Positions 18,239 through 28,756 of a DNA stretch of 64,000 nt are shown here, piece after piece; positions within the stretch are counted from its first letter, which is position 1, and the number at the start of each line of letters is the position of its first letter. The DNA is taken from positions 682,001 to 746,000 of the forward strand of contig CAVXNP010000001.1 in assembly GCA_963763305.1 (NCBI GenBank), written 5' to 3'. The notes below the pieces were generated by a model. It was not told where the DNA came from and ran no database searches. It saw only the letters and a program-made list of their open reading frames with translations. Origin of the DNA: CAVXNP01 sp963763305. Lineage in GTDB: Bacteria > Pseudomonadota > Gammaproteobacteria > Xanthomonadales > Rhodanobacteraceae. The translations under genes were made by a program, and so were the position numbers.

Positions 18239-18264
18239 GCGGCGCCGACACTTGCTGGCGCCGC
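18239..18264 (+). terminator. Strong hairpin after the GNAT gene, possible terminator
   Basis: A perfect 8-bp stem GCGGCGCC / GGCGCCGC with a 10-base loop starts 6 bp after the GNAT stop. There is no T-tract, so intrinsic termination is uncertain. The rest of the gap up to 18509 shows no gene. Confidence 0.3.
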
Positions 18265-18509
18265 GCCTCGCTGGTGGCCGGTGGACGAGCGCCCGGTATG
18301 GCTGGCGGAACCGGCGACACGCATTCGTACACGGCATCGCCGAGGCGCCTCCTCACTGCCTGGGAAGACGCCCCGTATCGGCGCTCGCCGGATAGCACTT
18401 GATTGCGGGCGAGGCCCACAACGAGCGGCTCCACCGGGGCCGTCCCCCCACTGGTGGGACCACTGCCGACCTTCAGGCGGCGCAGCGCCGATATGGCGCT
18501 GCGCTTGGC

Positions 18510-19427
18510 TCACAGTGCCTGCGGCGCGGCGGAACGACGCGAGGACGGCCGCAGCGACCGGGCCACGTCGGCCAGCGCGAACAGCCGCGCGGTGCGCATC
18601 CAGCCCGTCGCCACCACCACCAGTTGCGCCAGCAGCAGGGCGAGCAAAAAGCCGCCCAGCCCGATCGCGGGCGTGTGCATCCGGGCCACACCGAAGGCCG
18701 CCGCCACGGCCAGTCCGAGAACGGTGATCACCACGTAGAAGAGCAAGGTGCTGATTGGGCGACGCAGCAGTTGCATGAAGCCACGCCCGAGCGCGCGGGT
18801 AGCCGAACGCAGCCCCACGTCGGCGATGAACGCCGCCCGGGCCGATTCCACCACCGACTGGGCCAGCACGAACCAGAGGATCAGCCAGCCCAGGGCCAGG
18901 TGCTTGCCAAGCGCGGCCTGCGATTCCAGCACCGCATGCTCCGCATGCTTGCCGGCCATCGCGAAACCAGCCGCGGCGATGGCGATCATGATCGCGTACG
19001 GCAGCAATGACCACAGCATCAGCCGGAACATCCGGCCGTACTCGATGACGCCACTTTGCAGCAGATGGCCGAAGCCCAGCGCGCGGCCGGCACGCCCCGC
19101 GCTGACTGCCATGCCGTTGAGCAGGGGCGCCAACAGGATGGCCAGCAGCAGGCCGGCCAGGGCCGCGCCGTTGATCCAGCCAGCCTGCATGACCGGGGAG
19201 GTGACCACGTCCGTGACCACCAGCACGTTCAGCTGGGCCGCCCAAGCCTGCGCATGCACGGAGCGATCAAGCAGGCCGCCGAGGGCCCTCCACAAGGGCA
19301 GCACCGCCACCGCGGTCGGCAGCAGCAACAGCGCCATCCACAGCAGCAACAGACGCCATTGCATCGCGGCGAACAAGGCGCGGAACAGGGAACCGGGGCC
19401 GACCCGGGAAGAGGATGCAAAAGTCAT
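18510..19427 (-). CDS. Hypothetical polytopic membrane protein
   Basis: A 305-residue protein with about six membrane helices (near residues 25-50, 85-110, 135-160, 180-205, 225-250 and 255-285). I recognise no domain. The layout resembles the uncharacterised multi-helix proteins found beside M1 aminopeptidase-like genes in xanthomonads, but the assignment is not firm. The ATG at 19427 overlaps the TGA of the M1 peptidase gene upstream; an adjacent in-frame GTG at 19430 is also possible. Overlap means the two are co-translated, so a shared role in the envelope is likely. Confidence 0.7.
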   Translation of the reverse strand: MTFASSSRVGPGSLFRALFAAMQWRLLLLWMALLLLPTAVAVLPLWRALGGLLDRSVHAQAWAAQLNVLVVTDVVTSPVMQAGWINGAALAGLLLAILLAPLLNGMAVSAGRAGRALGFGHLLQSGVIEYGRMFRLMLWSLLPYAIMIAIAAAGFAMAGKHAEHAVLESQAALGKHLALGWLILWFVLAQSVVESARAAFIADVGLRSATRALGRGFMQLLRRPISTLLFYVVITVLGLAVAAAFGVARMHTPAIGLGGFLLALLLAQLVVVATGWMRTARLFALADVARSLRPSSRRSAAPQAL

Positions 19428-21682
19428 CACAGGGTCCCCAGCAGCGAATAGAAGGACTGCAGCACGGCCGCGATATCAGCCGACCACCGGCGCGAGGCGG
19501 CGCCATCGGGCTTGACCGTGCGGCTGTCATTGAGCTTGTTCAGGTCCAGGTAGCGCGTGCGCTGCGGATCCAGCTCGGCCGAGATGACCTTGGTCGGCTC
19601 GGTAAAGGTGAATCGTGCCCAGCGGCGCGGATCGTTCCATGAAAGATCCTTGTGACTGCCGTCGGCGAAGGTCACCCGCAGGGTCTGCGGCGACGGGGCG
19701 CCATGACGGAACACCGTCACCGTGCTGCGCCAGGGATACGCCCCGGCGCCGCCCTTGGCTTTGGGATGGGCCTTGCTCCAGGCCTTCTGGACCGATTCGA
19801 CCTGCTTGTCCAGCGCCTCGCCGGTCAGTTCGCTGCGCTTGCCGTCATGCACCGTGCTTCCGGCTGGCGGCAGCACGCGCTGGCTGTCGATGCTGACCAC
19901 TGCATCGTCGATCTTGGCCGTGCCGTAGACGTACTGGTCGAAGATCTGGTTCACGGTGGTCGGGTCGCCGGAGACGTCGATCAGGGTCGCCCGCAAGTCC
20001 GCGGCCGACGGATGACGGAAGTGCCAGCGCCGGTAGTACTCGCGGAACGCCCTTTCGGTGACGTCATGGCCGAGCCGCTCCTCCAGATCGTGCATGGCCG
20101 TGGCGGTGCGCGAATAGACCGTGCCGTAGCTGCCGCTGGAGTAGCGGTCCCAGGCATTTTCGCCGAGCGGGTCGGCCGCGCGGTCGAGTCGGGCGCCAGC
20201 CCGCTGGAGATCAAAGCCGCTCGCGGCCAGGTCCAGGCCCAGACGCTTGCCCAGCTTGCCTACCGCGTGCAGCTGCTGCTTGCGCTCGCGCAGCATGCGC
20301 TGGTCCCAGTACTGGTTCAGGCCCTCGTCCAGCATCGGCTCCTCGAATTCGTTGGACGCCAGCAGGCCGTAGAAGTAGCCGTGGCCGAACTCGTGGATGG
20401 TCACCGAATCGAGCATGTACTGGGTGGCGGTGCCCTCGACCACCTCCGGGTACCCCTCGGCCGTGAAGAAGGTCGGGTATTCCATCCCGCCGGCCTCGCC
20501 CGCGTTGTACGGGGGGACCACCGCGGTCAACGTGCGATATGGGTACGCGCCCAGCGTCCGCGAGAAATAGCCCAGCGAATCGATGCTGGCCTTGAGCACC
20601 GGCCTGGCACTGGCCTCGTACTCGGGCGGGTAGATCACCTTGACCGCCACCTCCGGGCTGCCCGGCCCGGTATAGCTGCCGTCGATCGACTTGTAGCCCT
20701 TGGCCGCGACCCAGGCGAAATCATGCACGTCGCCCTGCACGAAGTGCCAGGTACTCTTGCCGTTGGCCTGGGTCGGCGCGCCCTGCAACTGGCCGACCGC
20801 GCCCACCGTGTAATCCGAGGGGGCGGTGATGCGCACGTCGTACAGCCCGAAATCGGCATAGAACTCGCTGTTGAAATGGAACTCGTGCACGTTCCATCGC
20901 ACCTGCGTTGCGCCACGCTCGCCCGGCAGCTCGAGCACACCGATCTTGGGGAACCACTGGGCGACCAGGTTGAAGTCGCCAAAGTAACCGGTGCGCTCGA
21001 CCACCCGCGGCAGCTGGCTGAAAAAGCCCAGGTCCAGCGTCAGCGTGCCGCCGGCAGGCACCGGCTGGGCCAGCTCCACCTTGACCACGGTCTGGTCGGT
21101 GGCCGGGCCGCCATCGGGATGGACGAAGCTCCACCTCAGGGGTGTTTCGCCCTGCCGCACGTGCTTGAGGTCGATGTAGCCCCACTCGCCCTTCTTCAGG
21201 TGCGCGGTACCGCGCGAGCCGGCGTGCGCGGTGAGCACGTCGCGTTCGGTGAAAAACGTGCTGCCCTCGTTCTGGAACGCGTTCAGGTAAAGGTGCAGGT
21301 AGACGCTGCGCACTTCGCGGTCGCTGCGGTTGTGCCAGGTCATCTGTTCCCTGCCGGTCACCGCGTGCCTGGCGGCATCGAGATCCGCGTCGATGCGATA
21401 GCTGACCACGCGGTCGGACAGCGTCGGCTCCTGACCGCTGCGTGGACCGCCCCAGGCACCAGCCGCGCTTGGCACGGTGGCCGCGTCCGCGTGGGCCGGG
21501 GCAAACGGGATATCCGCGCCCGCTGCCGCATCTGTGGCAGGCGGCGCACTGCTGGCTACGGCAGGCACAGCCGTCGTTGCCGCCGGCACCGGCGACGTCT
21601 GCGCCGAAGACGGCGTCGTCGCGAGGGCCCCCACCAGCAACAGGACAGGCAGCAAGGTGCGCTTGCTGATCGGTGATTCCAT
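19427..21682 (-). CDS. M1-family metallopeptidase, exported
   Basis: A 751-residue gluzincin aminopeptidase-like protein. It has a signal peptide (to about residue 28), a Pro/Ala-rich linker (about 30-75), an N-terminal beta-saddle domain, and the M1 catalytic domain. The substrate motif is GGMEYPT (near 397), a variant of the family's GAMEN. The zinc motif is HEFGH (near 427), with the downstream Glu in NEFEEPMLDEG. GGGGAG precedes the ATG at 21682. The altered GAMEN motif (Tyr for Asn) is seen in the group of uncharacterised secreted M1 proteins and may change specificity. It is coupled to the membrane protein gene downstream. Confidence 0.9.
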   Translation of the reverse strand: MESPISKRTLLPVLLLVGALATTPSSAQTSPVPAATTAVPAVASSAPPATDAAAGADIPFAPAHADAATVPSAAGAWGGPRSGQEPTLSDRVVSYRIDADLDAARHAVTGREQMTWHNRSDREVRSVYLHLYLNAFQNEGSTFFTERDVLTAHAGSRGTAHLKKGEWGYIDLKHVRQGETPLRWSFVHPDGGPATDQTVVKVELAQPVPAGGTLTLDLGFFSQLPRVVERTGYFGDFNLVAQWFPKIGVLELPGERGATQVRWNVHEFHFNSEFYADFGLYDVRITAPSDYTVGAVGQLQGAPTQANGKSTWHFVQGDVHDFAWVAAKGYKSIDGSYTGPGSPEVAVKVIYPPEYEASARPVLKASIDSLGYFSRTLGAYPYRTLTAVVPPYNAGEAGGMEYPTFFTAEGYPEVVEGTATQYMLDSVTIHEFGHGYFYGLLASNEFEEPMLDEGLNQYWDQRMLRERKQQLHAVGKLGKRLGLDLAASGFDLQRAGARLDRAADPLGENAWDRYSSGSYGTVYSRTATAMHDLEERLGHDVTERAFREYYRRWHFRHPSAADLRATLIDVSGDPTTVNQIFDQYVYGTAKIDDAVVSIDSQRVLPPAGSTVHDGKRSELTGEALDKQVESVQKAWSKAHPKAKGGAGAYPWRSTVTVFRHGAPSPQTLRVTFADGSHKDLSWNDPRRWARFTFTEPTKVISAELDPQRTRYLDLNKLNDSRTVKPDGAASRRWSADIAAVLQSFYSLLGTL

Positions 21683-21798
21683 GTGCTTCTCCCCTGACAA
21701 GCTCAGAGCCTGCCGCACATCCGGTACGAAGGAATCGCCCAAAGGTCACGGCAAGGCCCGGTTCGGGGCCAAGTATGCACGAGCCAGGGCGGCCCGGA

Positions 21799-22125
21799 TC
21801 ACCGGTCGTCGCGGGTCCAGATCCGGTCGTCCACCACCTGCACGGGAAAACAGGCGATCGGCACGTAGGCCGGCGGCTGGGTCACGGCGCCGCTGCGCAG
21901 GTCGAAACGGGCGCCGTGGCGTGGGCACTCCACTTCGAAGCCGTGCACCTCGCCACCGGCCAGCTCGCCGCCGTCGTGAGTGCACAGGTCCTCGATCGCG
22001 TACAACTGGCCGTCGATGTTGTAGACCGCGATCGAGGTATCGCCATCCCACACCACCCGGTACTCGCCCGGCAGCAGCTCGTCCCGTGCCCCCACCAGAA
22101 CCCAGTCGGCCAGCTCGCCACTCAT
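21799..22125 (-). CDS. Rieske [2Fe-2S] ferredoxin (non-heme iron oxygenase ferredoxin subunit type)
   Basis: A 108-residue soluble Rieske protein. The cluster ligands are Cys48 and His50 (LCTHDGG) and Cys67 and His70 (ECPRHGARFDL). These are the two CxH and CxxH boxes of bacterial oxygenase-type ferredoxins. Its ATG overlaps the stop of the GNAT gene (ATGA). It sits at the 3' end of the suf operon with no oxygenase nearby, so a role as an electron donor or as a client of the SUF system is more likely than aromatic degradation. That role is inferred from position. Confidence 0.9.
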   Translation of the reverse strand: MSGELADWVLVGARDELLPGEYRVVWDGDTSIAVYNIDGQLYAIEDLCTHDGGELAGGEVHGFEVECPRHGARFDLRSGAVTQPPAYVPIACFPVQVVDDRIWTRDDR

Positions 22126-22661
22126 GCGCTGACCCCGGCCAGGTCCTTGCTCAACACCTCGAAGCACAGGTCGTCGCGACGCGGGATGCCGAAGCGCTCC
22201 TGGCCGTAGGGGAACGGCTTGCGCTGGCCGGTACGGTGGTAGCCGCGGCGCTGGTACCAGGCGATCAGTTCCCCGCGCTGCACGATCACCGTCATGTGCA
22301 TGGCGCTGCAATGCCAGACGTCACGGGCGATCCGCTCGGCCTCGGCCAGCACCTGCTTGCCGGTGCCGCCACCCTGCTGCGCGGGGTCGACCGCGAACAT
22401 GCCGAAATAGGCGGTGTCGCCCTGCCGTTCCAGATGGCAGCTGGCCAACAGGCGATCCTCGCGCTCCAGCAGCAACACCAGGCTGTCGGGCCGGTCGATC
22501 AACCCGGCGACATCCTGCGCATCGGTGCGCTGGCCGTCGAGCAGATCCGACTCGGTGGTCCAGCCGCGGCGGCCGGAATCGCCGCGGTAGGCGGACTGTA
22601 CCAGTGCCACGACGGCGTCGATGTCGGCATGGCTGGCGGTTCGGAAGGTCGGGTGGCTCAT
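22122..22661 (-). CDS. GNAT-family N-acetyltransferase in the suf operon
   Basis: A 179-residue acetyltransferase. The acetyl-CoA loop is in MFAVDPAQQGGGTGKQVLAE (about 88-107), matching the V-x-P-x-x-Q/R-x-x-G-x-G pattern. The C-terminal WYQRRGYHRTG is the typical final strand. It starts 45 bp after sufS and its stop overlaps the Rieske gene start, so it is likely part of the suf transcript. The substrate is unknown and no link to iron-sulfur assembly is established for this family. Confidence 0.87.
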   Translation of the reverse strand: MSHPTFRTASHADIDAVVALVQSAYRGDSGRRGWTTESDLLDGQRTDAQDVAGLIDRPDSLVLLLEREDRLLASCHLERQGDTAYFGMFAVDPAQQGGGTGKQVLAEAERIARDVWHCSAMHMTVIVQRGELIAWYQRRGYHRTGQRKPFPYGQERFGIPRRDDLCFEVLSKDLAGVSA

Positions 22662-22706
22662 GTGCGGCTCGGCAATGGACGGTGTCAGGACGAGGCGGGT
22701 CGGCAG

Positions 22707-23969
22707 TCAGCGCAACAGCTGACGTACCTTGAGCAGGGCGGCCACGAAGGCATCGACCTCCTCCATCGTGTTGTAGAACGCGAACGACGCACGCAACGTG
22801 GCCGGCACCCCGTAGAACTGCATCAGCGGATGGGCGCAGTGGTGGCCCGAGCGCACCGCCACACCCTGCAGGTCCAGCAGGGTCGCCAGGTCGCTGGCCT
22901 GCGCCCCTTCGAGCAGGAACGAGATCACCGGCTCCTTCTCGGCCGCCTCGCCGAAGATGCGCAGGCCCGGAACCTGCTTCAACTGCGCGGTGGCGTAGGC
23001 GAGCAGCTCCTGCTCCCAGCCATGGATGGCGTCGAAGCCGATCGCCCGGTAATAGTCGATCGCCGCGCGGACCCCCGCGAAGCCGGCGATGTTCGGCGTG
23101 CCGGCTTCGAACTTGTGCGGCGGCTCGGCGAAAGTGGTGCCTTCAAAGCGCACCTCGCGGATCATCTCGCCGCCGCCGAAGAACGGCGGCATCGCCTGCA
23201 GGTGCTCGCGTCGTGCCCACAACATGCCGGTGCCGGTGGGAGCGAGCATCTTGTGGCCGGTGATCGCATAGAAATCACAGCCCAGCGCCTGGACGTCGAC
23301 CGCACGATGGGGCACCGCCTGGGAGCCGTCCACCAACAGCGGGATACCGCGGCGGCGGCACTCGCGGGCAATCTGAGCCACGGGATTGACGCTGCCCAGC
23401 ACGTTGGAGACGTGGGTGAGGCAGGCCAGCTTCACCTCCGGCGTCAGCATCTCGATGAACCGCTCGACGATCAACTCGCCGGCCGGGTTGATCGGCGCCG
23501 CCTTCACCGTGGCGCCGCTGCGTCCGGCCACCAGTTGCCACGGCACGATGTTGGCGTGGTGTTCCATCATGGTGGTGAGGATCGCGTCGCCCGGTTGCAG
23601 CCGCGGCAGCGCGAAGCTGTAGGCGACCAGGTTGATCGCCTGGGTGGTACCGGAGGTCAGTATCACCTCGTCGCGCGAGGGTGCGTTGATGAAGCCGGCC
23701 AGCGCGTCGCGCGCGCCCTCGTAGGCACTGGTCGCCTCCTCGCCCAGCTGGTGCACCGCGCGAGACACGTTGGCGTTGTGCAGCCGGTAATGCGCATCCA
23801 CCGCCTCGATCACCGAGGCCGGCTTCTGGCTGGTATTGGCGTTGTCCAGGTAGATCAGCGGCTTGCCGTGGACACTGCGGCCGAGCAGCGGAAAATCGGC
23901 GCGAATGCGTGCCGGATCGAACGTGCCGGAGGCCGGCATGGCGGCGGACTTCGTGGGCAGATCGGTCAT
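22707..23969 (-). CDS. sufS: Cysteine desulfurase SufS
   Basis: A 420-residue class-V aminotransferase-fold enzyme that takes sulfur from cysteine for iron-sulfur cluster assembly. It starts with the family's IRADFPLLGRSVHGKPLIYLDNA split near residue 40. The PLP lysine is in AITGHKMLAPTGTG, and the persulfide cysteine is in VRSGHHCAHPLM. The N-terminal motif reads DNANTSQKP where E. coli has DNAASAQKP. The first ATG (23969) has a poor ribosome binding site; an internal Met at residue 11 is possible. No sufE or sufU gene follows, so the sulfur-transfer partner must be elsewhere. Confidence 0.95.
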   Translation of the reverse strand: MTDLPTKSAAMPASGTFDPARIRADFPLLGRSVHGKPLIYLDNANTSQKPASVIEAVDAHYRLHNANVSRAVHQLGEEATSAYEGARDALAGFINAPSRDEVILTSGTTQAINLVAYSFALPRLQPGDAILTTMMEHHANIVPWQLVAGRSGATVKAAPINPAGELIVERFIEMLTPEVKLACLTHVSNVLGSVNPVAQIARECRRRGIPLLVDGSQAVPHRAVDVQALGCDFYAITGHKMLAPTGTGMLWARREHLQAMPPFFGGGEMIREVRFEGTTFAEPPHKFEAGTPNIAGFAGVRAAIDYYRAIGFDAIHGWEQELLAYATAQLKQVPGLRIFGEAAEKEPVISFLLEGAQASDLATLLDLQGVAVRSGHHCAHPLMQFYGVPATLRASFAFYNTMEEVDAFVAALLKVRQLLR

Positions 23970-24064
23970 CGTTTTTTCAGGCCCTGTCGTGTTCGGGGAG
24001 TGTGTCGGCGCGATCGCCATTGCCGGGTGAACGCTTGAGCAGCCCAGGCGAACGGATGGCGCGG

Positions 24065-25374
24065 TCAAACGTCCGGCAGTTGCCGCACCAGCAGGCCGGA
24101 CAGATGCTCGCGCAATGCCTCCAGCGGCACGCCTTCGATCACCGCCTGGCAGAACGCGGCGGTGAGCACGGCGCGGGCCTGCTCGACCGGAATGCCCCGC
24201 GAGCGCAGGTAGAACAGCGCGCGGTCGTCCAGCTGGCCCACCGTGGCGCCGTGCGCAGCCTGCACCTCGTCGGCGTAGATCTCCAGCTCCGGCTTGGTGT
24301 CGATTTCCGCCTGCGGCGACAGCAGCAGGTTCTTGTTGGAGAGGCTGGCATCGCTGCCGTCGGCGCCGGGCGCCACCTTGATCGCACCACGGAACACGCC
24401 GCGACCGCGCTGATCGGCAACCCCGCGCCAGTTGGCCCGGGACACCGTGCCGGGCGCCTGGTGGCCGATCGCCAGCTGGGTGTCGATGTGCTGGCGGCCA
24501 CCGGGCATGAACACGCCGTGGCTGGAAAGACGCGCGCCCTCGCCAACCAGTTCGGCCTGCAGGTCGTGGCGCACCAGGGCACCGCCCAGCTCCAGCAGAT
24601 GCAGGTCGGCCTGCGCACGCGCCTCCAGCCGGTAATCGCTGCGGCGGACCAGGCTGGCCTGGTCGGCCTGCTGCAGCACCACGTGCTGCAGGTGCGCATC
24701 CTCGCCCAGACACAGGTCGGCGACCTGGGTGCCCAGATGCGCCTGCGCACCGCTGCTGGCGTGCTGCTCGACCAGGGTCAGCGCCGAGCCGGCGCCCAGC
24801 TCGATCACATGGCGCAGGTGCCAGGACAGCGCGCCGTCGGCTGGCGCACCAACCAGCAACAGCCGCACCGGCGCGGAGGGCCGGGCGCCAGGGGCCACCC
24901 GCAACACCGCGCCGTCGGCGGCGAACGCCGCATTCAGCCGCGCAAACGCATCGGCGTGGCCGCGGTACCCCCGCGCCAGCGCGAACCGCAGCGGCTCGGC
25001 CGCTTCCCGCAGTGCCTGCGACAGCGGCCGCAGCTCGACACCTTCGGGCAGTGCGTCGAGCGTGGACAGGTCGGCGCGGAAGCTGCCGTTGACGAACACC
25101 AGGGTCGGCCCGTCCACGCCGGGCAGCGCCAACGGCGCCAGCCCCACCTCGCGCTGCGCAGCACCGACGTCGCCGACCGCGTAGCGGCGCTGCGCCAGCG
25201 CCCGCAGCGCGGTGTACTTCCAGGCCTCGTCGCGGGCGCCCGGCAGGCCGGCGTCGGCGAACGCGCGCAGGTTTTCCTGCCGCGCCGCGTCCAGCCAGCC
25301 GATGCCGCTGCCCGGCAGTGCCGCCGGCGCCGCCTGCAGCATCGCCTCCACGAACGGCGCGTGAGCGCTCTGGC

Positions 25375-25378
<4 letters not shown>
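24065..25378 (-). CDS. sufD: Fe-S cluster assembly protein SufD
   Basis: A 437-residue SufD subunit of the SufBC2D scaffold, which builds iron-sulfur clusters. It carries RDEAWKYTALRALAQR (about 49-64), the usual SufD entry motif, a beta-helix core, and the C-terminal GATVGQLDDRALFYLRSRGI (split, about 372-391), including the conserved scaffold His/Asp region. The start overlaps the sufC stop by 4 bp (ATGA). The N-terminus has the helix bundle expected of SufD. Length is close to E. coli SufD (423). Confidence 0.95.
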
Positions 25379-26166
<788 letters not shown>

Positions 26167-26201
26167 CGGTCAAGCCATTGGAAAAGGAAAGCGGAAACGG
26201 T

Positions 26202-26552
26202 TCACAGCAACTGGATGCCGAAGCGCCGTGCGGCCAGTGCGAACAGCAGGAAGATCAGCGCCATGCCCACCACGAAACCGAGCATCGCCCCGGCAAAGCC
26301 GAAACGCTGCAGCAGCCAGGGAAAAGCCAGGAACATCGGCAGCGTGGGAATCACGTAGAAGAAGGTGTACCAGGCGTGGTTGGCCAGCTTCGCCTGCGGC
26401 TGCTTTTCCACGTACAGCCAGACCAGGGTCAGCACGGTCACCAGCGGCAGCGAGGCGATCAACGCACCGAGCCGGTCGCTGCGCTTGGCAAACTCGGACA
26501 CCGCCACCACCACCGCGGCGGTGACCGCGTACTTGGTCAGCAGATACCACAT
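26202..26552 (-). CDS. DUF3147 family small membrane protein inside the suf operon
   Basis: A 116-residue protein with four predicted membrane helices (about 3-20, 29-48, 60-78 and 88-110). The sequence ALIASLPLVTVLTLVWLYVE and the HAWYTFFYVIPTLP segment match the DUF3147 family. It lies between sufB and sufC, with gaps of 28 and 35 bp, and is certainly co-transcribed with them. No biochemical role is known. Placement in the middle of the SUF scaffold genes suggests a link to iron or thiol supply, but this is conjecture. Confidence 0.85.
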   Translation of the reverse strand: MWYLLTKYAVTAAVVVAVSEFAKRSDRLGALIASLPLVTVLTLVWLYVEKQPQAKLANHAWYTFFYVIPTLPMFLAFPWLLQRFGFAGAMLGFVVGMALIFLLFALAARRFGIQLL

Positions 26553-26580
26553 CAGTGGTGCGCCACGCGGACATCGGCGC

Positions 26581-28047
<1,467 letters not shown>

Positions 28048-28053
28048 GGTCTT

Positions 28054-28581
28054 CTACGAAGTCTGGGGGACCCGGGCGCCGCTGCGGCGCGCCGGTTCGG
28101 TGGAGGGCGGGGTATCGCCGGACGCGCTGGGGCGTCCGCTGGCGGCGCGCAGGAAGGTGGGCTGGCGGACCCGCGGCAGCACCGGCTTGAGCATGTCGGC
28201 CAGGCTGACCGCGCGCAGGGCGTTGTCGACCACGCTGTTGATGCGCTGCCAGTTGCCGCGGACGCCACACTGCGCCTCACGATCGCACTGGCCTTCGGCC
28301 AGGCTGCATTCGGTCATGCCGATCGGCCCTTCCAGCGCCTCCACGATTTGCGCCAGGGTGATCGACTCGGCCGGCGCGGCCAGCCGGTAACCACCATTGA
28401 CGCCGCGGAAGGACTCGACCAGGCCCGCATGCCCGAGCGACTTCAGCAGCTTGCTGACGGTGGGTAGCTCCAGCCTCGCCTCATCGGCGATCTGCGCGGT
28501 GCTGAGCACGTCGTCCGGGTGCGCGGCGATGCAGGTCATCACCACGGTGGCGTAGTCGGCGAGTCGGCTGACACGGAGCAT
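28054..28581 (-). CDS. Rrf2-family transcriptional regulator of the SUF operon
   Basis: A 175-residue Rrf2/IscR-type regulator. The winged helix covers about residues 1-80, with LSTAQIADEARLELPTVSKL as the recognition region and RGVNGGYRLA as the wing. Three cysteines at 92, 99 and 105 (spacing C-x6-C-x5-C) are placed like those that bind a [2Fe-2S] cluster in IscR, so it likely senses cluster supply. The C-terminal 30 residues are Pro/Ser/Arg-rich and poorly conserved. ATG 28581 is preceded by AGAGGTG. It is the first gene of the suf operon and its promoter carries a palindrome, consistent with self-repression. Confidence 0.93.
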   Translation of the reverse strand: MLRVSRLADYATVVMTCIAAHPDDVLSTAQIADEARLELPTVSKLLKSLGHAGLVESFRGVNGGYRLAAPAESITLAQIVEALEGPIGMTECSLAEGQCDREAQCGVRGNWQRINSVVDNALRAVSLADMLKPVLPRVRQPTFLRAASGRPSASGDTPPSTEPARRSGARVPQTS

Positions 28582-28604
28582 GGGCAGAGGCACCTCTAAT
28601 CCAG

Positions 28605-28639
28605 ACCAAAATGGTACTGATTACCTGCCCCGCGGTCAA
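28605..28639 (-). promoter_or_regulatory. suf operon promoter with overlapping palindromic operator
   Basis: On the minus strand, TTGACC (28639-28634) and TACCAT (28616-28611) are 17 bp apart and form a good sigma-70 promoter. The palindrome ACCATTTTGGT (28615-28605) covers the -10 box. It resembles the central part of the IscR-type site GACT-AT-rich-AGTC. A repressor bound there would block the polymerase. The start codon of the Rrf2 gene is about 25 bp downstream of the expected start site. Confidence 0.65.
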
Positions 28640-28756
28640 TCCGGCCCTCTCACCGGCCCGCTCCCGCCCGATCCAGGCAGGCGCGGCCAGGAGGCCGCCG
28701 GTCGCTGCACGTGGGAAAACCTGCCACCTGCCCCCGGGCTGCTGACGGAGGGTGGC

